NCBI GenBank assembly: GCA_902574225.1
Contig: CACGMO010000003.1
Span: 1 to 64,000, forward strand
DNA from: an uncultured Alphaproteobacteria bacterium
Lineage (GTDB): Bacteria; Pseudomonadota; Alphaproteobacteria; Rhodobacterales; Rhodobacteraceae
Length of the DNA stretch: 64,000 bases
Direction of reading: 5' to 3'
A program made the translations under genes and the position numbers. A model generated the notes under the pieces. That model had not been told where the DNA came from, ran no database searches, and worked only from the letters and a program-made list of their open reading frames with translations. Shown one piece after another: positions 35,227 to 44,558 of this stretch (positions are counted from its first letter, which is position 1; each line of letters begins with the position of its first letter).

Positions 35227-36858
35227 ATGAAAGAAAGAGGTGTTTTTGCAGAGAAATCCAACTGGAATATTTTGAAGTTGTTAAAGATCAGAGCGTCTGA
35301 ATATAGGGACAAAGAATTCATTAGATTTGACTCCGGCACTTCTCTTTCGTTTAAATTGCTTGACGAGCAGTCAGACAAATTTGCATATAAACTTTTAGAT
35401 ATCGGACTTAAAGAAGATGAAAATGTCTTTTGTTTTCTAAAAAATAGTCCAGAATTTCTTATTTCTCTATTTGCTGTAATGAAGATTGGAGCTATTTTTG
35501 TTCCGATAAATACAGAATTAAGAGGGCAATTCTTAGAGCACCAGTTTCTTAATTGCCAGCCAAAAATATCTATAGTAGATAATACTTTATTAGAGGTTTT
35601 TAAAGATATAAAGCCACAAAAAAACCAACTGAAGGGTACTATAGTAACTAAGTCTTTTGATAAAAAATCATTGCCAACGGCTCTTCATGCCGAAGAGATT
35701 TTAAACTTTCAATCGTGCTTAGATAATATCATTAATGATAGCGAAATAAGTTTACTGGAAACTGCTTCAATTCATAAAATTTGTGCGATAATGTATACGT
35801 CTGGAACGACTGGTCCGTCTAAAGGTGTCTTGTTGCCGCATGGACACTTCTTTTCCTACGCAATTATAAGTGCTGAGGTTGCTGAGTTTTCTGATAGAGA
35901 CACACAGTATATCTGCATGCCGTTATTCCATATTAACGCACTAAGTATTCAGTGCTTCGCAGCTCTATATGCGGGCATGAGTGTTTATTGCGTTGAAAGA
36001 TTTAGCCCCAATCGATGGTTAAGTGACGTTCAAATCTCAAAAGCAACAACAACACATCTACTTGGTGTCATGCCTGAGTTTGTTTATAGCACGGAGGAGA
36101 GCAAGGAAGATAAAAATCATTCATTAAGATTAGTTAGTGCCGTTCCTATCGGTGAATGGGGAAAAGATTTTGAAAAACGTTTTAATATTAAGTTTTTGCA
36201 AGGTTTCGGGATGACTGAGAGCGGCATGAGTTTTTGGGCTTCACTCAATGAAGAGACTTGTGTTCCAGGGCGTGCTGGTTACCCAGTAAATGAATTATAT
36301 GAAGTCAGAATTGCTGATCCAGAGAATGATGAAACTCTGCCTGTAAATAAAGTTGGAGAATTACTAATTAGGCCTAAACACCCTGGAATTTTTTCAGCGG
36401 GTTACTATAAAATGCCAGAGAAAACTGTCGAGGCTTGGCGAAATTTATGGTTTCATACAGGCGATGCATGCCATTTTGACGAAAAGGGAAGGATGCATTA
36501 TTTTGATAGGATAAAGGACTGCATTAGGCGTAGAGGTGAGAACATTTCTGCTTTTGAGTTGGAACAAGTTATTAATTCATACCCGCAAGTAGATGAAAGT
36601 GCAGCAATAGGGGTAAAAACAGAAAAATCAGGCGGTGAAGATGAAGTCCTCGTTTGTATTGTTAAAAATAAAGAAGACAAAATAGATAACGATAAATTTC
36701 TGCTATTTTGTCAAGAAAAGTTACCTCGGTTTGCTGTTCCAAAGTATATCAGGTTTGTAGATAGTATCAGAAAAACTGGGTCTGGGAAGTTAAGTAAGGT
36801 AGATGTCAGAAAGGAAGGCCTAACAGATGACGTTATAATGCTGACTCCTGATCGTTAA
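35227..36858 (+). CDS. CaiC-like betaine/carnitine CoA ligase (AMP-forming)
   Basis: AMP-forming acyl-CoA synthetase of 543 residues. The P-loop YTSGTTGPSKGVL, GFGMTESG, WFHTGDA and C-terminal lysine motif SGKLSK are intact. Features such as CMPLFHINALSIQCFAALYAG and GENISAFELEQVI are like CaiC, the ligase for carnitine, crotonobetaine or gamma-butyrobetaine. The ATG at 35227 is chosen because CGGAG precedes it by 8 bases; a GTG at 35209 would overlap that site. It stands 500 bases before the betaine-type ABC transporter and 5 kb from carnitine genes, supporting a betaine substrate, but this is inference. Confidence 0.86.
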   Translation: MKERGVFAEKSNWNILKLLKIRASEYRDKEFIRFDSGTSLSFKLLDEQSDKFAYKLLDIGLKEDENVFCFLKNSPEFLISLFAVMKIGAIFVPINTELRGQFLEHQFLNCQPKISIVDNTLLEVFKDIKPQKNQLKGTIVTKSFDKKSLPTALHAEEILNFQSCLDNIINDSEISLLETASIHKICAIMYTSGTTGPSKGVLLPHGHFFSYAIISAEVAEFSDRDTQYICMPLFHINALSIQCFAALYAGMSVYCVERFSPNRWLSDVQISKATTTHLLGVMPEFVYSTEESKEDKNHSLRLVSAVPIGEWGKDFEKRFNIKFLQGFGMTESGMSFWASLNEETCVPGRAGYPVNELYEVRIADPENDETLPVNKVGELLIRPKHPGIFSAGYYKMPEKTVEAWRNLWFHTGDACHFDEKGRMHYFDRIKDCIRRRGENISAFELEQVINSYPQVDESAAIGVKTEKSGGEDEVLVCIVKNKEDKIDNDKFLLFCQEKLPRFAVPKYIRFVDSIRKTGSGKLSKVDVRKEGLTDDVIMLTPDR

Positions 36859-36889
36859 GTGTAAATTAGGCTTTAAAAGACAAAGAAAA

Positions 36890-37147
36890 TCAAAGCAGTG
36901 TTTCTGTCTTAGATTTATTTTCAAGAGCTTTGTATTGGTCTTTTTGTAAAGCGTTTTCACTTAAAATTACGGCTTTTTTTATCGGTGACCCCTCAATGCT
37001 CACGCGAAAATGCTTTATCTCATTTACAAAGATTTCCTTTTCCAAGAAGAGGGCATTGCGTTTTGTTCTTGAATACAGCCTCTGACCTACATTATAAACA
37101 GGCTTTTTACTGTTAAGCTTGGATAATATTAAGTTGAATAATGCCAC
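36890..37147 (-). CDS. Possible small hypothetical protein
   Basis: An 85-residue frame with a good ribosome site (GGAGG, 5 bases before a GTG at 37147); an ATG at 37165 would give 91 residues. The product is basic, with no membrane segment and no recognised domain. It lies opposite to its neighbours in an otherwise empty 546-bp gap between the CaiC-like gene and the betaine transporter operon. It may be a real small protein or chance; confidence is low. Confidence 0.35.
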   Translation of the reverse strand: MALFNLILSKLNSKKPVYNVGQRLYSRTKRNALFLEKEIFVNEIKHFRVSIEGSPIKKAVILSENALQKDQYKALENKSKTETLL

Positions 37148-37165
37148 TACAGCCTCCGAAAACAT

Positions 37166-37404
37166 TTAAGGCCTTTTTTTAGAGAGGGCTAGCGACCGAC
37201 CTCATTGCTTAATATACAACAAACCGGCGTTTTTTCAAGCATTTTTAAAGGACTAGTTCAATAATTGAATGAAAATGGGGTCTCTATTGAAAAGCTCGCT
37301 ACAAAAAAGGTTGTTGCTATTGACAAGGGCTCAATGAAACGGGTAGCCTTACTATAAACAAATCTTGGTCTTTAACGTATGACCTAAAATGGAAGGAAAG
37401 AGAT
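37166..37404. other. Non-coding leader region of the betaine ABC operon
   Basis: No frame of useful length and no tRNA-like fold was seen in these 239 bases. The region should carry the promoter for the binding-protein gene at 37405. A TTGACA at 37320 exists but has no well-spaced -10 partner. GGAAGG at 37391-37396, 8 bases before the ATG, is the ribosome site. Confidence 0.4.
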
Positions 37405-38409
37405 ATGTATAAATTTTTGATGTCAACTGTCGTTGCTGGCACCATGGCTTTAGCCACAAATGTCTATGCGGCATGTGGATCAATTTCTATGGCTGATATG
37501 AACTGGCCATCAGCTACACTAATGGCAAATGTCGATAAAATTATCCTTGAAGAGGGCTATGGCTGTGAAATCGAAATGGTTGCCGGTGCAACTACTACGA
37601 CTTTTGCGTCTATGAATGAGAAGGGTCAACCTGATGTTGCTGCCGAATTATGGATAAACGCCGTAAGGGAACCACTTTTCAAGGCAATGGACGAAGGAAG
37701 ATTGCATTCAGCAAGAGAAATGCCAATCACTGACCTTGGAGAAGGATGGTGGGTTCCAGATTACGTGCTCACAAAGAACCCAGGTCTAAAGACTGTTTTA
37801 GATATTCTTGAAAGACCAGATCTATTCCCGGCAAAAGAGGATCCTTCAAAAGGTGAATTCATTGGATGCCCTGCAGGATGGGGTTGCCAACTTTCAAACA
37901 TAAACCTCTTTAGAGCGTTTAAAATGGAAGATAAAGGCTGGATCTTAATTGACCCAGGTTCACAAGCTGGTCTTGATGCATCAATGGCAAAAGCTGTGCA
38001 AAGAGGAGATAACTGGTTTGGGTACTATTGGGCTCCAACAGCTCCTATCGGAAAATTTAATATGCAGCTTGTTCCGTTTGGAGTTCCATTTGCTGGTGCA
38101 GAGAACTGGGATGGTTGTATTGCAAAAGCAGAACAAGACTGTGCTGATCCTAAGCCATCGGCTTGGACTAAGTCAGAAGTTCACACTATTGTGACTACAA
38201 ACTTCAAAGAGTCTGCTGGCGCAGATGCTATGGGTTATTTTGCAAAACGTATTTTTCCAGGTCCAATAATGAACAAAATGTTGGTATATATGGAAGATAA
38301 CCAGGCTAATGGTCCAGACGCAGCTGTTGAGTTCTTGATCGAATATGAAGATGTATGGACACCTTGGGTGTCTGCAGACGTTGCTAAGAAGGTTAAGGCA
38401 TCTCTTTAA
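37405..38409 (+). CDS. Betaine-type ABC transporter substrate-binding protein (ProX/OpuAC family)
   Basis: Periplasmic binding protein of 334 residues with a signal peptide (cleavage after VYA, about residue 22). The OpuAC fold is shown by MNWPSATLMANVDKII, LWINAVREPL and a set of tryptophans suited to a cation-pi box for a trimethylammonium or dimethylsulfonium group. Probable ligands are glycine betaine, carnitine, gamma-butyrobetaine, DMSP or a pyridinium betaine; the catabolic genes that follow favour a carbon-source role over osmoprotection. An intrinsic terminator after the gene should make it more abundant than the permease and ATPase. Confidence 0.92.
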   Translation: MYKFLMSTVVAGTMALATNVYAACGSISMADMNWPSATLMANVDKIILEEGYGCEIEMVAGATTTTFASMNEKGQPDVAAELWINAVREPLFKAMDEGRLHSAREMPITDLGEGWWVPDYVLTKNPGLKTVLDILERPDLFPAKEDPSKGEFIGCPAGWGCQLSNINLFRAFKMEDKGWILIDPGSQAGLDASMAKAVQRGDNWFGYYWAPTAPIGKFNMQLVPFGVPFAGAENWDGCIAKAEQDCADPKPSAWTKSEVHTIVTTNFKESAGADAMGYFAKRIFPGPIMNKMLVYMEDNQANGPDAAVEFLIEYEDVWTPWVSADVAKKVKASL

Positions 38410-38425
38410 AGATATACTTTTATTT

Positions 38426-38460
38426 AGGTCGTCTTGGGTAACTGAGGCGACCTTTTTTTT
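38426..38460 (+). terminator. Intrinsic terminator between binding-protein and permease genes
   Basis: Stem of 9 bp (AGGTCGTCT with AGGCGACCT, one G-T pair), 10-base loop, followed by eight T residues. It lies 16 bases after the binding-protein stop and 24 bases before the permease start, so it probably allows partial read-through. Confidence 0.85.
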
Positions 38461-38484
38461 AATTTTGTTAAAAAAGGGTCCCTA

Positions 38485-39375
38485 ATGGATTGGTTGGCAG
38501 AGTTTCCAAGCTTAGGCAAACGAGACTTAAGAGATTTGAAAAAAGGTATTGATGGATCTTTTAGAGAATGGTCTAGGTCAAATGGAGATGCTATTGAAGC
38601 ATTCTTTGATCCTCTTTATTTCTTCTTAGTGTGGTTAGAAAAACTCCTAATAGCTACACCATGGCCAATAATACTTATAATTGTTGCGGGACTTGCCTAT
38701 CTTGGATCTAGAAGCTGGAAGCTAGCTTTAGGATCCGTAGTTTCTTTTATGTTAATTGGTTATTTTGGAATGTGGAAAGATATGATGGCAACTATTTCAT
38801 TAATATCTGTCTCTACACTCATTTGTATAGCCGTCGGAATCCCAATTGGAATACTAATGTCACGCTATGATCGTGTGCAAAGTGCAATAACGCCAATCTT
38901 AGATTTAATGCAAACTATTCCAATCTTCGTATATTTGTTGCCGGTGGTAATGCTTTTAGGAATTGGAAGAGTGCCGGGCTTGATAGCTGTTTGTGTATAC
39001 GCGATACCTCCAATAATTCGTTTAACTAATCTAGGCATAAGGTTAGTGGATAAAGAGATCCTTGAGGCTGCAGATGCTTTTGGCTCTAGCTACAGACAAA
39101 AGCTCTTTTCGGTTCAAATCCCCTTGGCATTACCAAATATTTTTGCTGGAGTAAACCAAACTATCATGATGGCGCTTGCAATGGTTGTTATAGCTTCAAT
39201 GATTGGTGTTAAAGGGTTAGGTATGCCGGTTCTGCAAGCTGTTCAAAATCAATATTTAACACTCGGCTTGATGAACGGTTTAGCAATTGTCGCGTTGGCA
39301 ATAATTTTTGATAGGGTATCACAGCGATACGGACAAAGACTTCAGGCTCATCGGTACGGAAAAGAGCATGAGTAA
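38485..39375 (+). CDS. Betaine-type ABC transporter permease (ProW family)
   Basis: Inner-membrane permease of 296 residues with about seven membrane segments and the EAA loop (EILEAADAFGSSYRQKLF) that docks the ATPase. The N-terminal segment has one membrane helix before the core, as in ProW. Its final codons overlap the ATPase start (ATGAGTAA), so the two are translated together. Confidence 0.93.
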   Translation: MDWLAEFPSLGKRDLRDLKKGIDGSFREWSRSNGDAIEAFFDPLYFFLVWLEKLLIATPWPIILIIVAGLAYLGSRSWKLALGSVVSFMLIGYFGMWKDMMATISLISVSTLICIAVGIPIGILMSRYDRVQSAITPILDLMQTIPIFVYLLPVVMLLGIGRVPGLIAVCVYAIPPIIRLTNLGIRLVDKEILEAADAFGSSYRQKLFSVQIPLALPNIFAGVNQTIMMALAMVVIASMIGVKGLGMPVLQAVQNQYLTLGLMNGLAIVALAIIFDRVSQRYGQRLQAHRYGKEHE

Positions 39376-40411
39376 AACGAAGCTTAGAATAGAAAATCTC
39401 TATAAAATCTTTGGTCCAAGAGGTAAATCTTTTATAGATCCTGTAAAAGATGGAATGTCAAAACAGGAGCTATTGGATAATCATAGTCATGTCCTTGGAC
39501 TAAACAATATTAATTTAGATATTCCTGAGCAAAGAATACAAGTGATTATGGGACTATCAGGCTCTGGAAAGTCAACTCTTATAAGACATATCAATCGTTT
39601 GATTGAACCTACAGCAGGCGCAATTACCGTAGATGATGAGGATATTCTGTCCATGTCACAGCTTCAGTTGCGTGAATTCAGGCGAAAGAAGACGTCTATG
39701 GTTTTTCAAAAGTTTGCTCTATTACCGCATAAAACAGTAGCGCAAAACGTTGCGTATGGCCTGACCATCCAAGGAGAGCAAGAGAGTATAGCGAAGGAGA
39801 AAAGCCATAAGTGGATTGAGAGTGTGGGATTATCAGGTTTTGAGGAAAGATATCCTGCTCAACTCTCCGGTGGTATGCAACAGAGAGTTGGTTTGGCTAG
39901 AGCATTGGCAACAGATGCTCCCATATTATTGATGGATGAGGCATTTTCAGCCTTAGACCCTTTAATAAGAACTGACATGCAAAATATTCTTTTAGAACTT
40001 CAAAAAGATTTACATAAGACAATTATCTTTATTACGCACGATTTAGATGAAGCGCTCAGAATTGGAGATAACATTGCAATATTGAGGGATGGAAAGATTA
40101 TTCAAAAAGGTGATCCTCAACAAATAATTATGAATCCAGCTGATGACTATATCTCTGATTTCATTAAAGATATTAACCGTGGGAAAGTAATTGAAGTTAA
40201 ATCCATTATGCAAAAAGGTAGTAGTAAAGGCACTTCTTTAGATAGCTCTTGTTCTCTCGAAGACGCTTTAAAGGTCTTAAATAATGAAAAGAACAATGAG
40301 TGTAGCGTCGTCGATGATAAAGGTAAAAAAATAGGAAAAGTCACATTAGACGCAGCTATAGGTGCACTTTTCAGAGAGAAAGCTTCTAGAAATAAAGAAA
40401 AATATAAATAG
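39368..40411 (+). CDS. Betaine-type ABC transporter ATP-binding protein (ProV family)
   Basis: ATPase of 347 residues: Walker A GLSGSGKST, signature LSGGMQQRVGLARAL, Walker B ILLMDEAFSALDP, then a short C-terminal CBS-like extension (about residues 270-345) that in OpuA/ProV relatives senses ionic strength or nucleotides. I take the ATG at 39368, which overlaps the permease stop by 8 bases; an upstream ATG at 39308 lies inside the permease gene in another frame and adds unrelated residues. Converges with the CoA ligase gene with a 4-base gap. Confidence 0.93.
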   Translation: MSKTKLRIENLYKIFGPRGKSFIDPVKDGMSKQELLDNHSHVLGLNNINLDIPEQRIQVIMGLSGSGKSTLIRHINRLIEPTAGAITVDDEDILSMSQLQLREFRRKKTSMVFQKFALLPHKTVAQNVAYGLTIQGEQESIAKEKSHKWIESVGLSGFEERYPAQLSGGMQQRVGLARALATDAPILLMDEAFSALDPLIRTDMQNILLELQKDLHKTIIFITHDLDEALRIGDNIAILRDGKIIQKGDPQQIIMNPADDYISDFIKDINRGKVIEVKSIMQKGSSKGTSLDSSCSLEDALKVLNNEKNNECSVVDDKGKKIGKVTLDAAIGALFREKASRNKEKYK

Positions 40412-40415
40412 GATC

Positions 40416-42491
40416 TTATATTTTTCGACTTAAAATACAATCAGCTGCTATCATGCTATCTTCGTATATAAAAAATGGATTTATCTCTATTGATGCGCAC
40501 CCATTTTCTTCTTGGTTATGAAAATCTGCTATTTTAAATATTTCATTTATAATCATATTTAATTTTACTTTACTATTATTGCGAAAGCCATTGATTAAAT
40601 TGAAAAATTTCATTTTTTTAATTTCTTGTGAAATATATTTTTCTGATACAGGTAATATAAAAGTTTTTGTATCCCTGTATATTTCAGTTAATGCTCCTCC
40701 CATACCAACAACTAATACATTACCAAATGTTTTGTCACTTCGAATGCTTAAAAACATTTCTGCAATTGGAGCTGGAAGCATTTCTTCAATAAAAAATATA
40801 CCTTTATTAATCGCCTTTAAGCCCAATGATTTTTTAATTTCATGATATTTTGATACGAGCTCCTTTCGACTATTAATGTTTAATTTAACAGCTCCTAACT
40901 CGGTCTTATGTAAAATTTTTGAGCTAGTAAACTTTAAAGCGATTGGGAATTTAATTTTTACTTTTTGTAAATCTTTTATATTTTTTACAAGCTGAGCATT
41001 GGGAACCTTTATTCCTTGTGCTCTGATACTAATTTTTCCTTGGTACTCGTTTGCGTTTAGACATTTATCATTTTTGCGTTGCGCTAGCTTAAATTTTTGT
41101 AACTCTTTTTTATCACTGAAATTATTGTAATCTAGAAGGTGTCTTACTGCGTTTAAACAGTTATATATGCCCTGCATTGGGACACCACCTAACCTCAAAA
41201 TCTTATTGCCAACATTTTCATTTATATTTTCAGGCAGAGTTGAACAGATAATGGGAGTAAGACCAACGAGTTTACTCTCATCTATAAAAGCCTTTGTATC
41301 GTTTAAATAGAGTTGTTCAGTATCGTTTATTTGCGTATGAGGAAAATCCTGTACCAAAATTGCTGTGGAATAGTCGTTTTTCAATGCGTTTTTAAATACT
41401 GGACCTGTCTTTTCTGGAATACCCCATATGGGAGTTGTGTAATCCAAGGGGTTTGATATCGTTGCTATTTTTGGTAACACTTTGTCCAGTGATTTTTTTT
41501 GACTTTTTCTAAAGTTTGGTAACTTTAATTCTAAATCTTCTGCGTTATCTGCAACCATTGCAGCTCCACCACCAGAACAGGTAAGTGCTAAAATTTTATT
41601 TGTTTTTATAGGGCACGAAATACTAAATAATTTAGCTGTTTCAAGTAATTGTATTGGGTCATGCACTTCCGTGATAGCCAATTGCTTAAAAAGTGCTGAA
41701 TACATTTCATTATTTCCGGAAAGAGATCCGGTATGGCTTTTAGCAATCCTTTTACCAATTTGTGATTTACCAGATTTGTAAACAATAATAGGTTTTCCTG
41801 CATTAAATGAAAATTTTGAGGCCTCCACAAATCTAGTTAAATCAGAAATTCCTTCGATGTGTATAGCAATGCAGGACACATTTGTCTTTTTGCTGAAATA
41901 GTGAATTAAGTCTTCAATCTTTGTTACAGCTTGGTTCCCCGCGGATACCATAAAGCTAATTGGAAGTGATCTAGTCGCCATAATAATATCTGATGATAGC
42001 ATTCCACTTTGAGTAATAAGCGCAATTCCCTTTTTGCAATGTTTGCCTTTGTGTGAAAATGGCCAAAGTGCAAGGTTGTCAGAAAAATTAATAAATCCAT
42101 AACAATTAGGCCCAATTAATGGAGTATCACCGCATTCCTTAATAAGTCTATCCTCAAGGTATTTTCCAGTAATACCGATTTCTTTAAACCCTGCCGAATA
42201 ACATACTATTCCCTTGCACTTAATGGCTTTAAGAGCTTTTACAGTTGATATAACCTCTTTAGCGGGCACAGCGATGAACGCAGCATCCGGACTCAACGGA
42301 AGGTCAGAAACCTTTCTTAAACATTTATAATTATCGATTTTCTTTCTGGTTGGGTTAACAACAAATATTTTCCCCTTATAACCTCTTCTTTTTAACTCCC
42401 TTATGGGAACAAATATGTCTCTGCCACCAATAAAAACGACTGATTTTGCTTTAAAAAAACGGTCAATGCTTTTAAAAGAGTTTAAAATCAT
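40416..42491 (-). CDS. Acetate-CoA ligase family protein (ADP-forming type, fused)
   Basis: A 691-residue enzyme of the NDP-forming acyl-CoA synthetase family: CoA-binding Rossmann domain (residues 8-130, with NPTRKKIDNYKC), a succinyl-CoA-ligase-like domain with the phospho-histidine region SHTGSLSG (about 254-261), and a C-terminal ATP-grasp domain (from about 475, with LKFTSSKILHKTELGAV). It activates a carboxylate to a CoA ester with ATP to ADP. As the last gene of a seven-gene minus-strand operon and coupled to the acyl-CoA dehydrogenase (ATGA overlap), it may activate gamma-butyrobetaine or another acid of the pathway. Substrate unknown. Confidence 0.87.
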   Translation of the reverse strand: MILNSFKSIDRFFKAKSVVFIGGRDIFVPIRELKRRGYKGKIFVVNPTRKKIDNYKCLRKVSDLPLSPDAAFIAVPAKEVISTVKALKAIKCKGIVCYSAGFKEIGITGKYLEDRLIKECGDTPLIGPNCYGFINFSDNLALWPFSHKGKHCKKGIALITQSGMLSSDIIMATRSLPISFMVSAGNQAVTKIEDLIHYFSKKTNVSCIAIHIEGISDLTRFVEASKFSFNAGKPIIVYKSGKSQIGKRIAKSHTGSLSGNNEMYSALFKQLAITEVHDPIQLLETAKLFSISCPIKTNKILALTCSGGGAAMVADNAEDLELKLPNFRKSQKKSLDKVLPKIATISNPLDYTTPIWGIPEKTGPVFKNALKNDYSTAILVQDFPHTQINDTEQLYLNDTKAFIDESKLVGLTPIICSTLPENINENVGNKILRLGGVPMQGIYNCLNAVRHLLDYNNFSDKKELQKFKLAQRKNDKCLNANEYQGKISIRAQGIKVPNAQLVKNIKDLQKVKIKFPIALKFTSSKILHKTELGAVKLNINSRKELVSKYHEIKKSLGLKAINKGIFFIEEMLPAPIAEMFLSIRSDKTFGNVLVVGMGGALTEIYRDTKTFILPVSEKYISQEIKKMKFFNLINGFRNNSKVKLNMIINEIFKIADFHNQEENGCASIEINPFFIYEDSMIAADCILSRKI

Positions 42492-43645
42492 GCCCCAAGA
42501 GGTCTAAGCATTGAGCGTGTTACAATATGCCTTTGTATTTCAGAGGTTCCATCCCAAATTCTTTCCAAACGAGAGTCTCTCCAAAGCCTCTCAATAGGCA
42601 TCTCTTCCATTAAGCCCATTCCTCCAAAAATCTGAACAGTATCATCTGCTACCTTATTAAGCATTTCTGAACAGAAAATCTTAACAATAGCCGCATCCTC
42701 ATCCATCATTTGACCAGTAAGAGCCCTGTCTACAGCATCTTTTACTAAAAGGTCTGCGGCTCGTAAGTTCATCTTCATGTCTGCTAGCTTGAAACCTGTA
42801 GCTTGGAAAGTTCCTATTGGCTTGCCAAATTGTTTTCTTTGAGCAGCCCAGTCTAAAGCTAAATCAAGAATTCGTTCTGCCTTGCCACAACAAGTCGCTC
42901 CTACCCAAATACGACCCATGCCAAGCCATTTCCCAGATAATGAAAGTCCATTACCCTCAGTACCTAGTATCTTATCAGCAGAAAGCCTAACGTCGTTAAA
43001 GCTTAACTGGTAATTTTTATATCCCCGGTAGCTGATACACTTTGTACCCTCTTGAATATCAAATCCGGGAATACCAACATCTACTAGGAAGGCTGTAATT
43101 CTTTTTCTTTTTCCGCGAGGTGTCTCATCTTCTCCTGTAGCAGCAAATACAATCGCAAAATCTGGCATACATGGTCCAGAAATAAAATGTTTGGAACCAT
43201 TCAAAATCCAGTCATCTCCTTCTTTCTTGGCGTTAGATTTCATACTCATTATATCGGAGCCCGCGTCAGGTTCTGTTAATGCAAATAATTCTCGTTTATC
43301 ACCTTTTACACAGGGATAAAGGTATTCTTCCATTTGCTTTTCGTTGCAGGCTAGAAGTATTTCGGTAGGACGTGCTATCCATGAATGTAAAGCATGTGAA
43401 GTTTTTCCATACTCCCTTTCAACTATCATCATTGAAGAATAATCTAATCCCCCCCCACCGTATTTTTCTGGAAGATTAGCTGCAAATAATCCTACTTCTT
43501 TTGATTTTTCTTCTATTTGTTTGCCTATTTCATCAGGAACATAACCAAGTTTATCCACACGGTCTTCATGAGGATAAATTTCGTCAGCCATGAATTTTTG
43601 GACAGTATCTAATAGAATTTTTGAGTCGCTTGAAGTATCATACAT
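42488..43645 (-). CDS. Acyl-CoA dehydrogenase, possibly gamma-butyrobetainyl-CoA dehydrogenase
   Basis: FAD enzyme of 385 residues introducing a 2,3 double bond in an acyl-CoA. Motifs LTEPDAGSDI and GRIWVGATCCGKAERILDLALDWAAQRKQFGKPI are typical (first quote shortened in family logic to AQRKQFGKPI). At the position of the usual catalytic glutamate the sequence is IWDGTSEIQ, so aspartate is the likely base. Next to CaiD-like, carnitine dehydrogenase and BKACE genes it could act on gamma-butyrobetainyl-CoA, making crotonobetainyl-CoA (CaiA-like step). It overlaps the CoA-ligase gene by 4 bases. Confidence 0.88.
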   Translation of the reverse strand: MYDTSSDSKILLDTVQKFMADEIYPHEDRVDKLGYVPDEIGKQIEEKSKEVGLFAANLPEKYGGGGLDYSSMMIVEREYGKTSHALHSWIARPTEILLACNEKQMEEYLYPCVKGDKRELFALTEPDAGSDIMSMKSNAKKEGDDWILNGSKHFISGPCMPDFAIVFAATGEDETPRGKRKRITAFLVDVGIPGFDIQEGTKCISYRGYKNYQLSFNDVRLSADKILGTEGNGLSLSGKWLGMGRIWVGATCCGKAERILDLALDWAAQRKQFGKPIGTFQATGFKLADMKMNLRAADLLVKDAVDRALTGQMMDEDAAIVKIFCSEMLNKVADDTVQIFGGMGLMEEMPIERLWRDSRLERIWDGTSEIQRHIVTRSMLRPLGA

Positions 43646-43660
43646 AGTTTATCTCAATAA

Positions 43661-44548
43661 TTAGTTTTTTATTAATGAAAGTTTTTTTCTTGTTTCATCT
43701 GGGGTAAGAACTCTTCCACCCATTAGGGTGATTATTTTTATAACTTTTTCAACCAATTGTCCATTCGTAGCAAGCACGCCTTTTGAAAGATAAAGATTAT
43801 CTTCTAAGCCAACACGAACATTGCCCCCCATAGTAACGGCTGCAGCAGCCATTGGTATTTGCATTCTTGAAATACCAAACCCAGACCAAGTTGCGTTTGA
43901 TGGAAGATGATCCTTCATTGCCTTCATAGTATCAACACTTTGATCAGCGCCCCACGGTATTCCTAAACATATTTGAAACATTGGAGGTTCTTTAATTAAT
44001 CCCTCTTCAATTAGCTGTTTGGCTAATCTAATATGACCTAAGTCAAAAACCTCTAATTCTGGTTTTACTCCCCAAGATTTTGTCAATTCGGCCATTGTTC
44101 TCAGGATAGGTAGAGTGGATATATAAATAGAATGATCATTGACACCAAAATTTAAGGTTCCACAATCTAAGGAGCAAATTTCTGGCTTACATATCTCTAT
44201 GTGCGCGAGCCTCTCATCAGGACCTATCATGTCCGTTCCGGGGCCAGGCATCGAAAAATCATTTTCATCAGGAACCCAATCACCGCCCATTCCTGCAGTA
44301 AGATTTATCACTACATCAGTTTTATCATCTCTTATTCTGTCAACCGCTTCTTTAAATAAGTTTACATCTCGGGATCCTTTACCAGTTTCTGGATCTCGCA
44401 CATGAACATGGGCTGCAGAAGCACCTGCTTTCGCAGCTTCGATAGCAGCATCTGCAACCTCTTTTGGAGTTACTGGAACATGAGGACTTTTATCAACTGT
44501 CTCACCGGCTCCTGTAACCGCACATGTCACTATTACCTCAAAATTCAT
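43661..44548 (-). CDS. BKACE family enzyme (beta-keto acid cleavage), 3-dehydrocarnitine type
   Basis: Zinc TIM-barrel enzyme of 295 residues that cleaves a beta-keto acid with acetyl-CoA to give acetoacetate and a new CoA ester. Zinc ligands H47 and H49 lie in [25 protein letters not shown] and [17 protein letters not shown] are also typical. In carnitine users this family converts 3-dehydrocarnitine to betainyl-CoA, the step before glycine betaine. The upstream neighbour is L-carnitine dehydrogenase (10-base gap), which supports that substrate. Other beta-keto acids are possible. Confidence 0.9.
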   Translation of the reverse strand: MNFEVIVTCAVTGAGETVDKSPHVPVTPKEVADAAIEAAKAGASAAHVHVRDPETGKGSRDVNLFKEAVDRIRDDKTDVVINLTAGMGGDWVPDENDFSMPGPGTDMIGPDERLAHIEICKPEICSLDCGTLNFGVNDHSIYISTLPILRTMAELTKSWGVKPELEVFDLGHIRLAKQLIEEGLIKEPPMFQICLGIPWGADQSVDTMKAMKDHLPSNATWSGFGISRMQIPMAAAAVTMGGNVRVGLEDNLYLSKGVLATNGQLVEKVIKIITLMGGRVLTPDETRKKLSLIKN

Positions 44549-44558
44549 GCTAACCTCA

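Noticed and set aside
37320-37355. TTGACA before the betaine-binding-protein gene.
   Set aside because: No -10-like hexamer at 16-18 bases; spacing to TACTAT is about 25 bases.
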